Shown in pieces: positions 1-8,990 of a DNA stretch of 41,521 bases. The notes beneath the pieces were generated by a model that searched no databases, had not been told where the DNA came from, and was given only the letters and a program-made list of their open reading frames with translations. The position numbers were made by a program, and so were the translations under genes. Source of the stretch: CAZPHU01 sp964586285 (GTDB lineage Bacteria; Fibrobacterota; Chitinivibrionia; Chitinivibrionales; CAYFVL01); the NCBI GenBank assembly GCA_964586285.1, contig CAZPHU010000023.1:1-41521 (forward strand), given 5' to 3'. Numbering within the stretch: position 1 is the stretch's first letter; every line of letters begins with the position of its first letter.

Positions 1-1
1 G

Positions 2-97
2 CTCAGAAAGTGCATACCCACGGCCGGGTACGGGGTTCCAGAGCTCCGGAAGTGGATATCGGCCGCCGCAAGACCACTGAAAGAGGTAAGCGTCTAA
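2..97 (+). CDS. possible 3' end of a gene entering from upstream
   Basis: Three forward frames are open at the left edge. Frame 2 ends at a TAA (95-97) and contains 'GYGVPEL', which resembles the GYGxP element near the end of subtilase (S8) catalytic domains. The composition changes from GC-rich to AT-rich just after this stop, which suits the end of a gene. Frame 1 stays open to 255 but runs through the AT-rich stretch and looks less like coding sequence. About 30 residues are visible, so the subtilase idea is only a guess. Confidence 0.22.
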   Translation, partial: LRKCIPTAGYGVPELRKWISAAARPLKEVSV

Positions 98-253
98 TCT
101 TAGATATCGCTTACAGGTTTTGCAGAAAAGTTGCGATTAATAGTGCGAAAACTATTTTTGATAAAATGGCGGCCTCCTTTTTGAGTAGTTTTTTTGTCGA
201 AACATTAAATACAAATAGGAACAGCCATCATCTTCCCAAACGGCATTATTTCT

Positions 254-276
254 AAACCTAACCGTGGGTTAGGTTT
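254..276. other. perfect 10-bp hairpin in the gap before the rlmL-like gene
   Basis: An arm 'aaacctaacc' is followed by a 3-base spacer and its exact reverse complement 'ggttaggttt'. No T-run follows on either strand, so it is not a classical intrinsic terminator. It could be an operator, a processing hairpin or a Rho-type end. The rest of 98-391 is AT-rich, and I see no gene or clear promoter in it. Confidence 0.5.
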
Positions 277-472
277 GGTGCAATGCAACCTTTTACTTCA
301 AAACGGTAGTTTTCAAGCGTACCTCAGGATTTTTACGCTGATTTTTTATGCAACAACAGGGCTTCATACAATACCAACAGATTGGAAATAAATGACCGAA
401 AAGAGAGGACCGCGAGGGGAAAGCGGCAGCGGATCGCAGCGTCGCGAACGAAGTTTTGCGCGAAAAGAGAAG

Positions 473-1675
473 ATGACTAATTACTCCACTTTTCGTTTGA
501 TCAATGATATCCATAAGCCCCGCAAGGAGCTTCGTCTGACCGCCACGACGATGGCCGGTCTGGAGCAGGTGCTTGCCGGGGAGCTTCAGAAAATCGGGGC
601 TCAGGATGTCAGGTCGGGAATTCGGGCGGTAACGTTCAGGGGAAACCGTGAGACTATGTACCGCGCGAATCTTAAACTGCGCACCGCACTTCGTATACTC
701 ATCCCCATTGCCTCATTCGAGGCCTACAATGAGGAGCAGTTGTACGAGTTGGCCCGCAAGCTTGAGTGGAGCAGATATCTGTCGGTGGATGATACTCTGG
801 CTATAAATACCGCCGTTGCTTCCAAATATTTCACTCACTCCATGTATATAGGGTTGAAACTCAAGGATGCGATAGTAGATCAGTTCAGGGACAAGTTCAA
901 GAAGCGCCCGTCTGTCGATCTCGATGAGCCCACCGTCCGGATTCACCTTCGTATACAGGACCAGAAGTGTCTGATCTCCCTGGACAGCTCCGGTCAGTCG
1001 CTTCACATGCGAGGCTATCGTCCCAGGGCACTTGAGGCGCCGCTTAACGAGGTGCTGGCTGCGGGAATGATACTGATAAGCGGCTGGGACGGATCAACTC
1101 CGTTTGTCGACCCGATGTGCGGTTCGGGAACGCTTCCGATCGAGGCCGCCCTGATCGCAACCAATACCGCGCCGGGGCTGGTTAGTAAGAAATTCGGTTT
1201 CATGAATTGGAACACCTTCGATCGCGATTTGTGGGAGCGGGTTGTTGATGAAGCCTCGAAAGAGGTGCGGGAGGCCGGATGTACAATCCTTGGCTCCGAC
1301 CGCGACCCGCAAGCCATAGAGATAGCCAAACAAAACATCCAGCTTGCCGGGATGGAGCACTGTGTAAAGCTTCATAACCTGCCTTTTCAGGAGCTTGAGC
1401 CTGCATCGTCGGGGCAGGGGACTATTATTATCAACCCTCCCTACGGCAGGCGAATAGAGGAGGACAGGATCGTGGAGGCATATGGGATTATCGGCGATAC
1501 ACTCAAGCGCAACTGGCCCGGCTACGCAGCCTGGATTCTAAGCGCAAATTTCGATGCGCTCAAACACATCGGCCTTCGCCCGTCAAGCCGCATGACTCTT
1601 TACAACGGGAAACTGGAATGTAAGTATCTCAAGTATGATCTGTACGAGGGAAGCAAAGTCACACAATCTCCCTAA
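473..1675 (+). CDS. THUMP-domain 23S rRNA guanine-N2 methyltransferase (RlmL N-terminal / YpsC type)
   Basis: This is an S-adenosylmethionine-dependent RNA methyltransferase of the family that makes m2G in 23S rRNA (E. coli G2445). The first ~170 residues are a ferredoxin-like plus THUMP RNA-binding region. A Rossmann methyltransferase domain follows, with the SAM-binding motif 'DPMCGSGT' and the catalytic motif 'NPPYGRR'. At about 400 residues it matches the single-domain YpsC form, not the bifunctional E. coli RlmKL. I prefer the ATG at 473 because a purine-rich 'aaaagagaag' precedes it and the family homology begins soon after. An in-frame ATG at 392 would add 27 low-complexity basic residues. 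Family assignment is secure; the exact target base is inferred. Confidence 0.9.
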   Translation: MTNYSTFRLINDIHKPRKELRLTATTMAGLEQVLAGELQKIGAQDVRSGIRAVTFRGNRETMYRANLKLRTALRILIPIASFEAYNEEQLYELARKLEWSRYLSVDDTLAINTAVASKYFTHSMYIGLKLKDAIVDQFRDKFKKRPSVDLDEPTVRIHLRIQDQKCLISLDSSGQSLHMRGYRPRALEAPLNEVLAAGMILISGWDGSTPFVDPMCGSGTLPIEAALIATNTAPGLVSKKFGFMNWNTFDRDLWERVVDEASKEVREAGCTILGSDRDPQAIEIAKQNIQLAGMEHCVKLHNLPFQELEPASSGQGTIIINPPYGRRIEEDRIVEAYGIIGDTLKRNWPGYAAWILSANFDALKHIGLRPSSRMTLYNGKLECKYLKYDLYEGSKVTQSP

Positions 1676-1702
1676 AGGGAGACGCTTTTAAGTGGGGGGA
1701 CG

Positions 1703-1801
1703 ATGCGATTTGTGGGTAGAGCGGGTATGATGTCCCGGGAAGGCGTTATATTGGTTATGGCAAAACAACAATCCCACATTTCGTGCCCCCGTATGGACTA
1801 A
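1703..1801 (+). CDS. possible 32-residue small ORF
   Basis: A G-rich run (gtgggggga) lies 3-10 bases before an ATG and could serve as a ribosome binding site. The ORF encodes 32 residues without a recognisable motif and ends at a TAA at 1799-1801. It sits alone in the 220-base gap between the methyltransferase and the alkylguanine transferase. It may well be chance. Confidence 0.15.
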   Translation: MRFVGRAGMMSREGVILVMAKQQSHISCPRMD

Positions 1802-1895
1802 AACCTGTAGAAACCCGTATTCTCGCATTCCCCCGCGGACATGTTTTGATGTTCTCTGGGGCAACAGATGGAAATGTGACACTTACGATATACAT

Positions 1896-2516
1896 GTGGC
1901 TATGAGTGATTTTATAAAAACCAAACCAGTCGTTATACATTCACTACGTAAAGACCTACGGCAATGCGTCCACGCGTCATCATCCGTCCCCGTGTCACCG
2001 TACTTTTCTACATTGCACATCGATTCACCTGTTACCGACCTTATAATCGTTGCAAGGTGCGTCGATGATTCGATGCCGCTGCTTGACAGAGTGATCTTTG
2101 GACGGGCGTATTCATTCCGTGGATTCGAGGTGTCCCCAAAACCGGGTCAGTATCTTCAAGATTGGGCAAAGCTTCTTAAAGGATATCTGGACGGTGAGAA
2201 TGTTTTATTAAGGAATATTCCTATAGATTTAAGCTGGACGACTGCTTTTCAAAAGGATGTCTTTCTTGCCGCCCAAGAGATAAAAAGGGGAGAAATCATA
2301 AGCTATGCCGAACTGGCCCGACGAAGCACAAATCCAGGGGCGGTGAGGGCGACGGCCTCGGCTCTTCGCAAAAACCGATTCCCTCTGATCATTCCCTGCC
2401 ACCGTGTGGTTCGCCGCGACGGGCGTATCGGTGGTTTCTGCGGAGCCGCCGACGGCAGGATGGTTGCGCTCAAGAAGGCTCTGCTTAAATTGGAGGGGTG
2501 TAATTCTTTTGATTGA
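1896..2516 (+). CDS. ogt: methylated-DNA--[protein]-cysteine S-methyltransferase (Ogt/MGMT)
   Basis: This is a suicide DNA-repair protein that moves the alkyl group from O6-alkylguanine (or O4-alkylthymine) to its own cysteine. The C-terminal half shows the helix-turn-helix region 'GEIISYAELARR', the arginine finger region 'NPGAVRATASALRKN' and the active-site motif 'IPCHRVV', followed by the usual 'GGFCG' loop. The N-terminal ~90 residues are the poorly conserved RNase H-like domain. Total length (206 or 204 residues) is normal for the family. The longest start is a GTG at 1896, with an ATG two codons later at 1902. Neither has a good ribosome binding site. The gene stands alone, with no Ada-type regulator domain. 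Confidence 0.92.
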   Translation: MAMSDFIKTKPVVIHSLRKDLRQCVHASSSVPVSPYFSTLHIDSPVTDLIIVARCVDDSMPLLDRVIFGRAYSFRGFEVSPKPGQYLQDWAKLLKGYLDGENVLLRNIPIDLSWTTAFQKDVFLAAQEIKRGEIISYAELARRSTNPGAVRATASALRKNRFPLIIPCHRVVRRDGRIGGFCGAADGRMVALKKALLKLEGCNSFD

Positions 2517-2705
2517 AGGAAGAACCCAGACCGACTCCCGCATCAATCCCGCTTCTTTTTTTCGCAATACATATTCCGGCTTAACCGAAATGATTATGGT
2601 GAAAAATGGGGAATCCTAACCATCACCAAGCAATATAACCTATTTTTCTTGCCTGATTTAAATGACGCGAACATAAGTCCAAAGGAGATGAGACCGTTCA
2701 CAGCT

Positions 2706-4022
2706 ATGAAAAACTACGTACTCGACACCACGGTTCTTTTATATGATGCTCAGGCGTTGTTTGCTTTCGATGAAAACAATGTGGTAATTCCAATCAGCGT
2801 CATCGAAGACATTGATCATTTCAAAAAAGATATGTCCGAGACAGGACGAAATGCCCGTCAGACATCAAGGATACTCGATTCTCTTCGCAAGCGCGGATCA
2901 CTGGTTTCGGGCGTAAAGCTCGAAAACGGAGGACATGTGTTTGTGTACACCTCGATCGAGAAGGGCATGAAACATATGGGGCAGGCGTTTAGGCAAAACA
3001 GCCGCGATAACATGGTTCTGGCCGTCGCCCTGGATCTGATGGAAGAAGACAAGGAAAGGAAAACGGTTTTTGTCACCAAGGATATCTATCTGCGAATCAA
3101 AGCCGATGCTCTGGGGATTCCGGCGGAGGACTATGAGGCCGAAAAGGTTGATATCGAAGAACTCTACAGCGGCTACTCGGAGATAGTCGTAGAAGATCAT
3201 ATCCTGACACGATTTGAGGCCCAAGGTGCGGTCCAGCTGCCCCAAAAGTTGCTTCCAAATCAGTACATTACCATGATCAGCGCCTCGGATGAAAGTCGGT
3301 ACTCGCTTGGAAGGTATAGGAGCGAAAACAACGAGGTTACAGCATTACAGATCAACGGAAAGAATGTCCCATTTCGTGTAGACGCCCGCAATGCTGAACA
3401 GTCCTTTGCCCTGGATGCGCTTCTGGACGACTCTATAGGGCTGGTTTCTCTTGTAGGAAAGGCCGGTACCGGAAAAACGCTTCTTGCCGTTGCCGCCAGT
3501 ATCTATAAGACCGTCGATGAGAATGTGTTTAACCGGATTCTCGTCTCCCGCCCAACGCTGCCTATGGGGCAGGATATCGGTTTTCTGCCTGGAACTGTGG
3601 AAGAGAAGCTCACTCCCTGGATGTATCCGATTGCCGACAACGTGGAGCTTATCATGCGTGGTGAGTCAAAAAGCGGACGGCAGACGAGGGGTTTTCGCGA
3701 ACTTGTGGATATGGGAATCCTGGTTATTGAACCCCTTACCTATATCAGGGGCCGATCGATTCATAATCAGTACCTGATCGTGGATGAGGCTCAGAACCTC
3801 ACACCCCATGAGCTGAAAACGATTATTACCCGTGTGGGTGACGGAACAAAAATCGTGCTTACCGGAGATCCTTATCAAATAGACAATCCGTACATCGATT
3901 CATCCAGCAATGGGTTGTCGGTTGTTGTGGAACGCTTCAAGAACCATGCGATTGCCGCTCATGTAACGCTCAAAAGGGGCGAGCGTTCGGTGCTCTCGGA
4001 ACTTGCTGCCAATCTACTCTAA
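2706..4022 (+). CDS. PIN-PhoH fusion ATPase (PhoH2/YlaK type)
   Basis: A predicted nucleic-acid enzyme that joins a PIN ribonuclease domain to a PhoH ATPase/helicase domain. The PIN part (about residues 1-140) shows the acidic residues expected for metal binding: 'VLDTTVLL', 'VIEDIDHF', 'RDNMVLAVAL' and 'VTKDIYLR'. The PhoH part has Walker A 'GKAGTGKT', Walker B 'YLIVDEAQNL' and the 'LTGDPYQID' motif. Related PhoH2 proteins are known to unwind and cleave RNA; the native substrate here is unknown. The ATG at 2706 gives the family-like beginning 'MKNYVLDT'. An ATG at 2688 touches the AAAGGAG at 2681-2687 with no spacer. The 3' end overlaps the convergent flavodoxin gene by 9 bases. Confidence 0.9.
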   Translation: MKNYVLDTTVLLYDAQALFAFDENNVVIPISVIEDIDHFKKDMSETGRNARQTSRILDSLRKRGSLVSGVKLENGGHVFVYTSIEKGMKHMGQAFRQNSRDNMVLAVALDLMEEDKERKTVFVTKDIYLRIKADALGIPAEDYEAEKVDIEELYSGYSEIVVEDHILTRFEAQGAVQLPQKLLPNQYITMISASDESRYSLGRYRSENNEVTALQINGKNVPFRVDARNAEQSFALDALLDDSIGLVSLVGKAGTGKTLLAVAASIYKTVDENVFNRILVSRPTLPMGQDIGFLPGTVEEKLTPWMYPIADNVELIMRGESKSGRQTRGFRELVDMGILVIEPLTYIRGRSIHNQYLIVDEAQNLTPHELKTIITRVGDGTKIVLTGDPYQIDNPYIDSSSNGLSVVVERFKNHAIAAHVTLKRGERSVLSELAANLL

Positions 4023-4586
4023 GGTGGTATCGGAGGATAATTCCGGCGGTTTTTGTTCCCGGGCAGGTTCGGGAGACTGCTCCTGGGGCGAAGGGGGGCT
4101 TTCACACTGATCTTCGATGCGTTTGAAAATGGTGGAAGCGGCGTGTTCGATAGCGGCTTTGTCTGCGTGTACGAACCAGTGCATCGCATGTCCCGCAAGT
4201 ACACGCCCGCCTTTACGGGCAAGTTTTTTTTCCATCTCTCCCAGTGCACGATTCCCGTTCAATACATGTAACGGAAGTCCCATCGTAACAAAAGAGAGAC
4301 AGAGCCTGTTCTCAAGCGAGTCGTCCTTAATTGTATCCAGATAGGCACTTACGGCGGGGGAGCTGTTAAACGCCCATACGGGCCCGCCGATAAGGAGTAT
4401 GTCGAATGAAAGTGCGTCGGGGACTTTCCTCAATTCGACTTTGTGCATGCCGGGTTTAATCTTTGTCCTGGCCCGCAGCAGAGAAATATCAACATCATGC
4501 CCGGCCTTGCGCAGCTTGTCGGCCACCACCCTTGCCAACAAGATCGTGTGACCCGTCTCTGAATGCACAACAATTCCCACCCGCAT
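4014..4586 (-). CDS. flavodoxin-family protein with charged C-terminal tail
   Basis: Residues 1-150 follow the flavodoxin fold: an N-terminal beta strand and FMN phosphate loop 'VVHSETGHT', then 'LLIGGPVWAF', the usual second FMN-contact loop, and 'FVTMG' in the third. It is therefore likely a small cytoplasmic FMN electron carrier or FMN-dependent quinone/NADPH reductase-like protein. The last ~35 residues are rich in P, E, Q and S and look like a disordered tail, which is unusual for a flavodoxin. An 'aggaaagg' ribosome binding site lies 8 bases before the ATG. The gene is downstream of the M16 cluster on the same strand but probably has its own promoter (4669-4697). Confidence 0.82.
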   Translation of the reverse strand: MRVGIVVHSETGHTILLARVVADKLRKAGHDVDISLLRARTKIKPGMHKVELRKVPDALSFDILLIGGPVWAFNSSPAVSAYLDTIKDDSLENRLCLSFVTMGLPLHVLNGNRALGEMEKKLARKGGRVLAGHAMHWFVHADKAAIEHAASTIFKRIEDQCESPPSPQEQSPEPAREQKPPELSSDTTLE

Positions 4587-4668
4587 CTATCTGGCCTTTC
4601 CTCTTAGTATGTATTCTATTATTATCGGATTTCGCAAGTGTAACGTTAGGGGCAAATGCCCGGCACAT

Positions 4669-4697
4669 ATATTTTTAGTGCGTCGATCCAATGTCAA
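4669..4697 (-). promoter_or_regulatory. possible sigma-70 promoter for the flavodoxin gene
   Basis: On the minus strand a perfect -35 'TTGACA' (4697-4692) is followed after 17 bases by 'AAATAT' (4674-4669), a moderate -10. The start codon of the flavodoxin lies about 80 bases downstream. The match is by eye. Confidence 0.4.
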
Positions 4698-4746
4698 AAA
4701 AATTTTAGCCCCAAATTTCCCGATAATCAAGCAACCTAACCCCCGA

Positions 4747-5547
4747 TCAATACGCCCGCCTGATTTTTGGTTTCCGGTAGGTGTTAGGCATAAAGCTATA
4801 CCATTCCTCAAAATGCCCTTCAAGCTCAACGGCCGGTAAAGCCGAAACTACTATATGGGAAACGATTTGGCAATATTCATCACCCCCGGTTTCTTCTCCA
4901 AGCGGAACCACCGCGCCCGAAAACCTGTCTTGGGATAGACCGTGAACTCGCAGATTGTCCGCTGTCTGCAGCCAGTATCCGTGAGTATCACGCTCGATGC
5001 CCGTAACTATACGAATCTGAGGGGCGCGTCCGTCAAGCATCAGTTCCACCGGTCTTGCCGAGCCGATTCGGTCTGTCTGCAGAGGGGCGAAACTTGCCTT
5101 ATTCAGAGGAATAGTTATCAGTGCGACAACAACCGGCAGTTGTGACAGGGCGTACACCGATTCATAAGTGCCGGGATTTAGTGTGAAGGTGTATAAATCA
5201 TGCTGCTCCAGCGCTTCAAACAGGCTTCTGAAAATGATCGTGTTCAACACCGTGTCTTGCGTGTTTGAAGACACCATCTTCATGAGCCTGCTTTGTACAT
5301 AGGGGCTGGTGGTTTTTCGAAAGGCAGAAACCACTCGATCCAGTATTACGGTAGTCGAGTCCCTTAGAGAATAGACAGCGTGGGCCTGTTGTGCAAACCC
5401 CTCACCACGTCCTACGTGCAAGATTTGTTTTTTCGAGGCGCAGGAAAAGAAAATCAGACTTAAAAACAACCAGGTCGCGGGATAAAGAAATCCACGACCC
5501 GGTTTAGATTTGAGACCCATAAGACTAATTAAACTATTCTTTGTCAT
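4747..5547 (-). CDS. putative lipoprotein of unknown function, coupled to the M16 pair
   Basis: I do not recognise this family. The 266-residue protein begins with about 18 residues, then a hydrophobic stretch ending in 'LIFFSC' (Cys36), consistent with a lipoprotein signal. The mature part is mixed alpha/beta with no repeats and no obvious catalytic motif. Its start codon overlaps the end of the upstream M16-like gene by 14 bases and it has no clear ribosome binding site of its own, so it is probably translated by coupling. Context suggests that it is an envelope partner of the two M16 proteins. Confidence 0.7.
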   Translation of the reverse strand: MTKNSLISLMGLKSKPGRGFLYPATWLFLSLIFFSCASKKQILHVGRGEGFAQQAHAVYSLRDSTTVILDRVVSAFRKTTSPYVQSRLMKMVSSNTQDTVLNTIIFRSLFEALEQHDLYTFTLNPGTYESVYALSQLPVVVALITIPLNKASFAPLQTDRIGSARPVELMLDGRAPQIRIVTGIERDTHGYWLQTADNLRVHGLSQDRFSGAVVPLGEETGGDEYCQIVSHIVVSALPAVELEGHFEEWYSFMPNTYRKPKIRRAY

Positions 5548-7105
5548 TCATGTTCGTAAGATCGGCGTCGCTTATCACATTCATGGGAGATAACTGACCG
5601 ATACTAAAACCGTCCACCGGCTCCAGGTTCATCAGGACAGCGCTGTCGCCTACAATCGTGTAGGTCAGGTTGTCGGGATTTAGATACTTCTCGGCAACAC
5701 GCATCAAGTCCTCCCTCTCAATTGCATAAACCTTTTCGGGATACACCTTGAAATGGTTCTGCTCACGGCCGTAATACTCATTAAATGCGTAGGTTTCGAC
5801 AATGTCGGCGGGTGAGCGAAACATCGAGGGAAGTCCGTCGATAAGAACCTTCTTGGCGTTTTCTATCTCCTTATCGGTAACCCCTTCTTTCAGAAGGCGT
5901 CTGATTTCCTGAAGAGTGTAGGCTATGGCTTTGTTGGTGCTCTGCTGCTTGGTAAAGAAATTGATAAACCAGGTGTCGGGATAGGTGTAATTAGATCCCG
6001 CACGAGAATAAATCGAGTATGTCAGGCCTTCATCGGAGCGAATGCGTGTGGCAAGCCGGGATGAAAAACCGCCGCCGCCAAGAATCATGTTCAGCACCGA
6101 AACGGGGTAGTAATCCGGATGGGGGCGTGAGAAAATGGGAAGCCCCATGCGTACATAGGCCTGGTTGATATTTTTGTTGACAAAAGTTGCCTTCACTGCC
6201 GGAGTATTAGTGATTTCGGGAAATTCAGGAACTTGCTTTGATTCTATTTCATAAGATTCCAGGTATTCGATAATGTTTTTCTTTTCGAAATCACCGGAAG
6301 CGGCCACTATCATGTTGGATGGAAATATCACCCGGCTGTGGTATTCGTGAAGGTCTTCCACGGTTATGGAGCTTACGGACTCGATAGTAGCCAGGCGACT
6401 GTTTGGCTGTCCCGGGTAGAAAGTCTTCTGATAGGCTGCGGAAAGTACCGGTTCCGGGTTGTCGAATCGGTGTCTGATCTGCTGTATCATTATAGCCTTT
6501 TCTTTTTCCAGCTTTTGCGTGTCGAATCTCGGATGTAAAAGCATCTGTTTCAATACAAGCGTGGCGGTATCGGCATACTCGGACAGATAGGAGATTTCAA
6601 ACTGCATATTGGTTTCTTTCATGGAGAAACCGACACCTATGGCCAGGCGCTCAACCAGCTGATCCAGCGAGTCGGGCGAGAACATTTGGGTGCCGCCCGT
6701 GCGCAGCAATCTTGTATACAAGTCCCCCAACCCCTCCTTGCCTTGCGGATCCAGGAGAGAGCCGGTTTTAATGTATCCGTCTATTCGAGCGTATGGAAGT
6801 TCATGATCCTCGGCGATATAGGTTACCATCCCGCTCGACAGCTCCTGGCGATAAGGCGCACCCATGGGAATCTCCCAGTCGAGAGTGGGGAAGTCGAGTT
6901 GGGACGGATGTTTGGGGATGTCGGCCGAACGATTGTCCTGAGTGTCCGCCGAGGCGGTGGTTTCGGAAACTGCAACAGTGTCGCTCCTCACCTCTTTATC
7001 GCTTGATTGCCCTGTCTGGGGTGAGCGTTGGTAAATCGAGGACGTACAGTTGGCCAAGGATGCCAGAATCACTCCAGCTAAAATCATGTTGGCGGCTATT
7101 TTCAT
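5534..7105 (-). CDS. M16-family peptidase homologue lacking the zinc site (R/Y subunit), lipoprotein-like
   Basis: This is a member of the M16 (pitrilysin/processing peptidase) family. The position of the HxxEH zinc motif reads 'GLGDLYTRLLRTGGT', so no zinc can bind there. The second half keeps the 'GGGGFSSRLATRIRSDEGLTY' segment with the R and Y residues that contact substrate. This is the pattern of the non-catalytic subunit in two-chain M16 enzymes. The N-terminus looks like a lipoprotein signal ('ASLANC', Cys20), with Asn before the Cys being atypical. A 'aaagga' ribosome binding site lies 8 bases before the ATG. It follows the catalytic M16 gene on the same strand after 169 bases, so a periplasmic heterodimer is likely. 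Confidence 0.88.
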   Translation of the reverse strand: MKIAANMILAGVILASLANCTSSIYQRSPQTGQSSDKEVRSDTVAVSETTASADTQDNRSADIPKHPSQLDFPTLDWEIPMGAPYRQELSSGMVTYIAEDHELPYARIDGYIKTGSLLDPQGKEGLGDLYTRLLRTGGTQMFSPDSLDQLVERLAIGVGFSMKETNMQFEISYLSEYADTATLVLKQMLLHPRFDTQKLEKEKAIMIQQIRHRFDNPEPVLSAAYQKTFYPGQPNSRLATIESVSSITVEDLHEYHSRVIFPSNMIVAASGDFEKKNIIEYLESYEIESKQVPEFPEITNTPAVKATFVNKNINQAYVRMGLPIFSRPHPDYYPVSVLNMILGGGGFSSRLATRIRSDEGLTYSIYSRAGSNYTYPDTWFINFFTKQQSTNKAIAYTLQEIRRLLKEGVTDKEIENAKKVLIDGLPSMFRSPADIVETYAFNEYYGREQNHFKVYPEKVYAIEREDLMRVAEKYLNPDNLTYTIVGDSAVLMNLEPVDGFSIGQLSPMNVISDADLTNMNDKE

Positions 7106-7274
7106 ATACTAGGTCCTTTATGCTTTTTGTAAATTCATCTAAATTCCTTGCCCGGCTCAAATGGTTCAGGCTGATCTCTATTTGCTAATCCCCTTCAAGG
7201 CATCCTTTGCAGATCGATCGTAATCAGTATCTTTTTCCTGCAGGCCATAACCGGGGCGAAAAGGAAAACTCTCT

Positions 7275-8759
7275 TTATTTGGATTGCGCCGCTGTAAGTA
7301 TACCGATTGTCTTTAATGACGGATTAAAGTATGTCTTAACCGTTTGCGGAATTTGCTCCGATTTGACTTCAGCGATCTTCTCGGGATACTTAAGCATATC
7401 TTTCCAACTGCCCAGACGCTCAAACCAGGCCAGCTGATCCGACAGCCCTTCGAGGCTCTCGAGTCGTGTTACAAACGATTTCTTTATCGAATTGCGGATC
7501 CGCTGCATCTCAAGCTCCGAGGGCGGATTATCTATCACATTCTGTATCTCTTCGAGAATGATCTCTTCAACCAGCTTCGGATCCACTCCTTTTTTGAGTG
7601 TCGCATAAAGATGAAAGAACCCGTCGTGAAGGCGGTATGCATTACCCGCGCCTGCATCGGTACACAAGCCTTCCTCGGTGACAAGCCGCTGATACAGGCG
7701 TCCGCTTCTGCCGTTGAAGATACCCTCCACAACATCCAGGCGGTACAAGTCCTCATGCGGATAGCCCGGGGTATGGAAAAGCATATCCACCCGCGGCTGG
7801 GCGTTGTCATGCACCATGAAACGCGTCTCTCCAATTGGCTTAGGTTCGCGGGTCACGACTTCATCTTTTGGATTTTCGCTTCGGGGAATCGAGCCGAAGT
7901 ATTTCTCTATATCCTTAACAGCCTGCGACGGATTGATTTTACCTACCAGTACAATCACCGCGTTGTCGGGTGTGTAGTAACGGTTTATGTGGTTTTTCAT
8001 CTTTTCACGGGTATAAGCCTGAATATCGCTCATCCAGCCGATCGTCGGAATCCGATATGGGTGTGCCGTGTAAAACTGAGCGAAAAGCCTCTCCCAGTAG
8101 CGGTTCAGCGGCTTATTATCGTATCTCATTCTTCGTTCTTCGGCAACTACATCCCGTTCGCTGTAAAACTCCCTTAGCACCGGATTGGCCATCCGGTCGG
8201 ATTCTATCCAGTAGAAAAGATCGATCTTATTGGCCGGAAGGGTTACAATATAGGCGGTCATATCGTCGCCGGTCCAGGCGTTAAGATGCGTACCGCCGTT
8301 ATTCATGTATAATTCCCAGATTTCATCTTTTTTAATATATTGTCGCTGTTGGTTTAGAAGCTCACTTATCTGTGAGCGATAGTAGGCAACCAGCGAATCG
8401 GCATCGGGGGGCTTGGGTTGGCTCTGACGGACTCTCTCCATGAGATTTCCCAGCGAGTCTATCTTATTCATGATCGGAATCTCGGCCTCATAGTCTGTTG
8501 TTCCAAGCGTCTTTGTCCCTTTGAACATCATGTGCTCATACATATGAGAAAGCCCCGATGTCCCGGGCCCCTCGTACATCGAGCCCACGAAATAGTACAG
8601 GCGGCTTGATACTACGGCGACGTTTGTATCCGGAACCACTATGATCTTAAGGCCGTTGTCCAGGCTGTCATAGTGTACGGCTACATTCATTTCAAATGCG
8701 TGACTTGATGAAAAGCCGGCAATGACTATCAGGCTTAGAAAGCTAAGTGCATGTCTCAT
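7275..8759 (-). CDS. M16-family zinc metallopeptidase, exported
   Basis: This is the catalytic partner of the M16 pair. The inverted zinc motif HxxEH is present as 'SHMYEHMMFKG', and the third ligand region follows as 'DVVAEERRMRYDN'. Substrates are expected to be unfolded peptides or small proteins in the periplasm. The longest frame begins at a TTG at 8801. I prefer the ATG at 8759 because it starts a normal signal peptide ('MRHALSFLSLIVIAGF'). The C-terminal half has 'GRSGRLYQRLVTEEGL', related to the R/Y segment, but without the canonical Tyr position seen in its neighbour. The two proteins would thus complement each other. The gene is divergent from the IMP cyclohydrolase, with 231 bases between them. 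Confidence 0.9.
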   Translation of the reverse strand: MRHALSFLSLIVIAGFSSSHAFEMNVAVHYDSLDNGLKIIVVPDTNVAVVSSRLYYFVGSMYEGPGTSGLSHMYEHMMFKGTKTLGTTDYEAEIPIMNKIDSLGNLMERVRQSQPKPPDADSLVAYYRSQISELLNQQRQYIKKDEIWELYMNNGGTHLNAWTGDDMTAYIVTLPANKIDLFYWIESDRMANPVLREFYSERDVVAEERRMRYDNKPLNRYWERLFAQFYTAHPYRIPTIGWMSDIQAYTREKMKNHINRYYTPDNAVIVLVGKINPSQAVKDIEKYFGSIPRSENPKDEVVTREPKPIGETRFMVHDNAQPRVDMLFHTPGYPHEDLYRLDVVEGIFNGRSGRLYQRLVTEEGLCTDAGAGNAYRLHDGFFHLYATLKKGVDPKLVEEIILEEIQNVIDNPPSELEMQRIRNSIKKSFVTRLESLEGLSDQLAWFERLGSWKDMLKYPEKIAEVKSEQIPQTVKTYFNPSLKTIGILTAAQSK

Positions 8760-8990
8760 AAAAAAATCGCTATCATAAAGGTTTATTAATAAATGATCCA
8801 ATTTGAGAGAATACGATCAGAGTGCCTCTGTGTTTAATCGCGTTTCTTCAGAAAAATAGTAGATGGGTTGAGATAAGGGCTGGAAGTTTCAAGTAATTGC
8901 TCATGCTGCCTTTGCATACCGCCATGCAATTAATCATATTTGTTGATCTTCAAAAACTGTTCCTAAAATCAATATCCCAATGGAGACAAG

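Noticed and set aside
1667..1682. 7-bp inverted repeat across the rlmL-like stop codon as terminator
   Set aside because: The two-base loop is too tight and only a short T-run follows some bases later.
4661..4680. Third sigma-54 site ('cggcac...') in the flavodoxin upstream region
   Set aside because: GG is not followed by GC at the required 10-base distance, and no plus-strand gene follows.
7344..8177. 277-codon open frame on the plus strand
   Set aside because: It lies wholly antisense to the catalytic M16 gene, whose HxxEH and other motifs are unmistakable; it has no ribosome binding site or domain.
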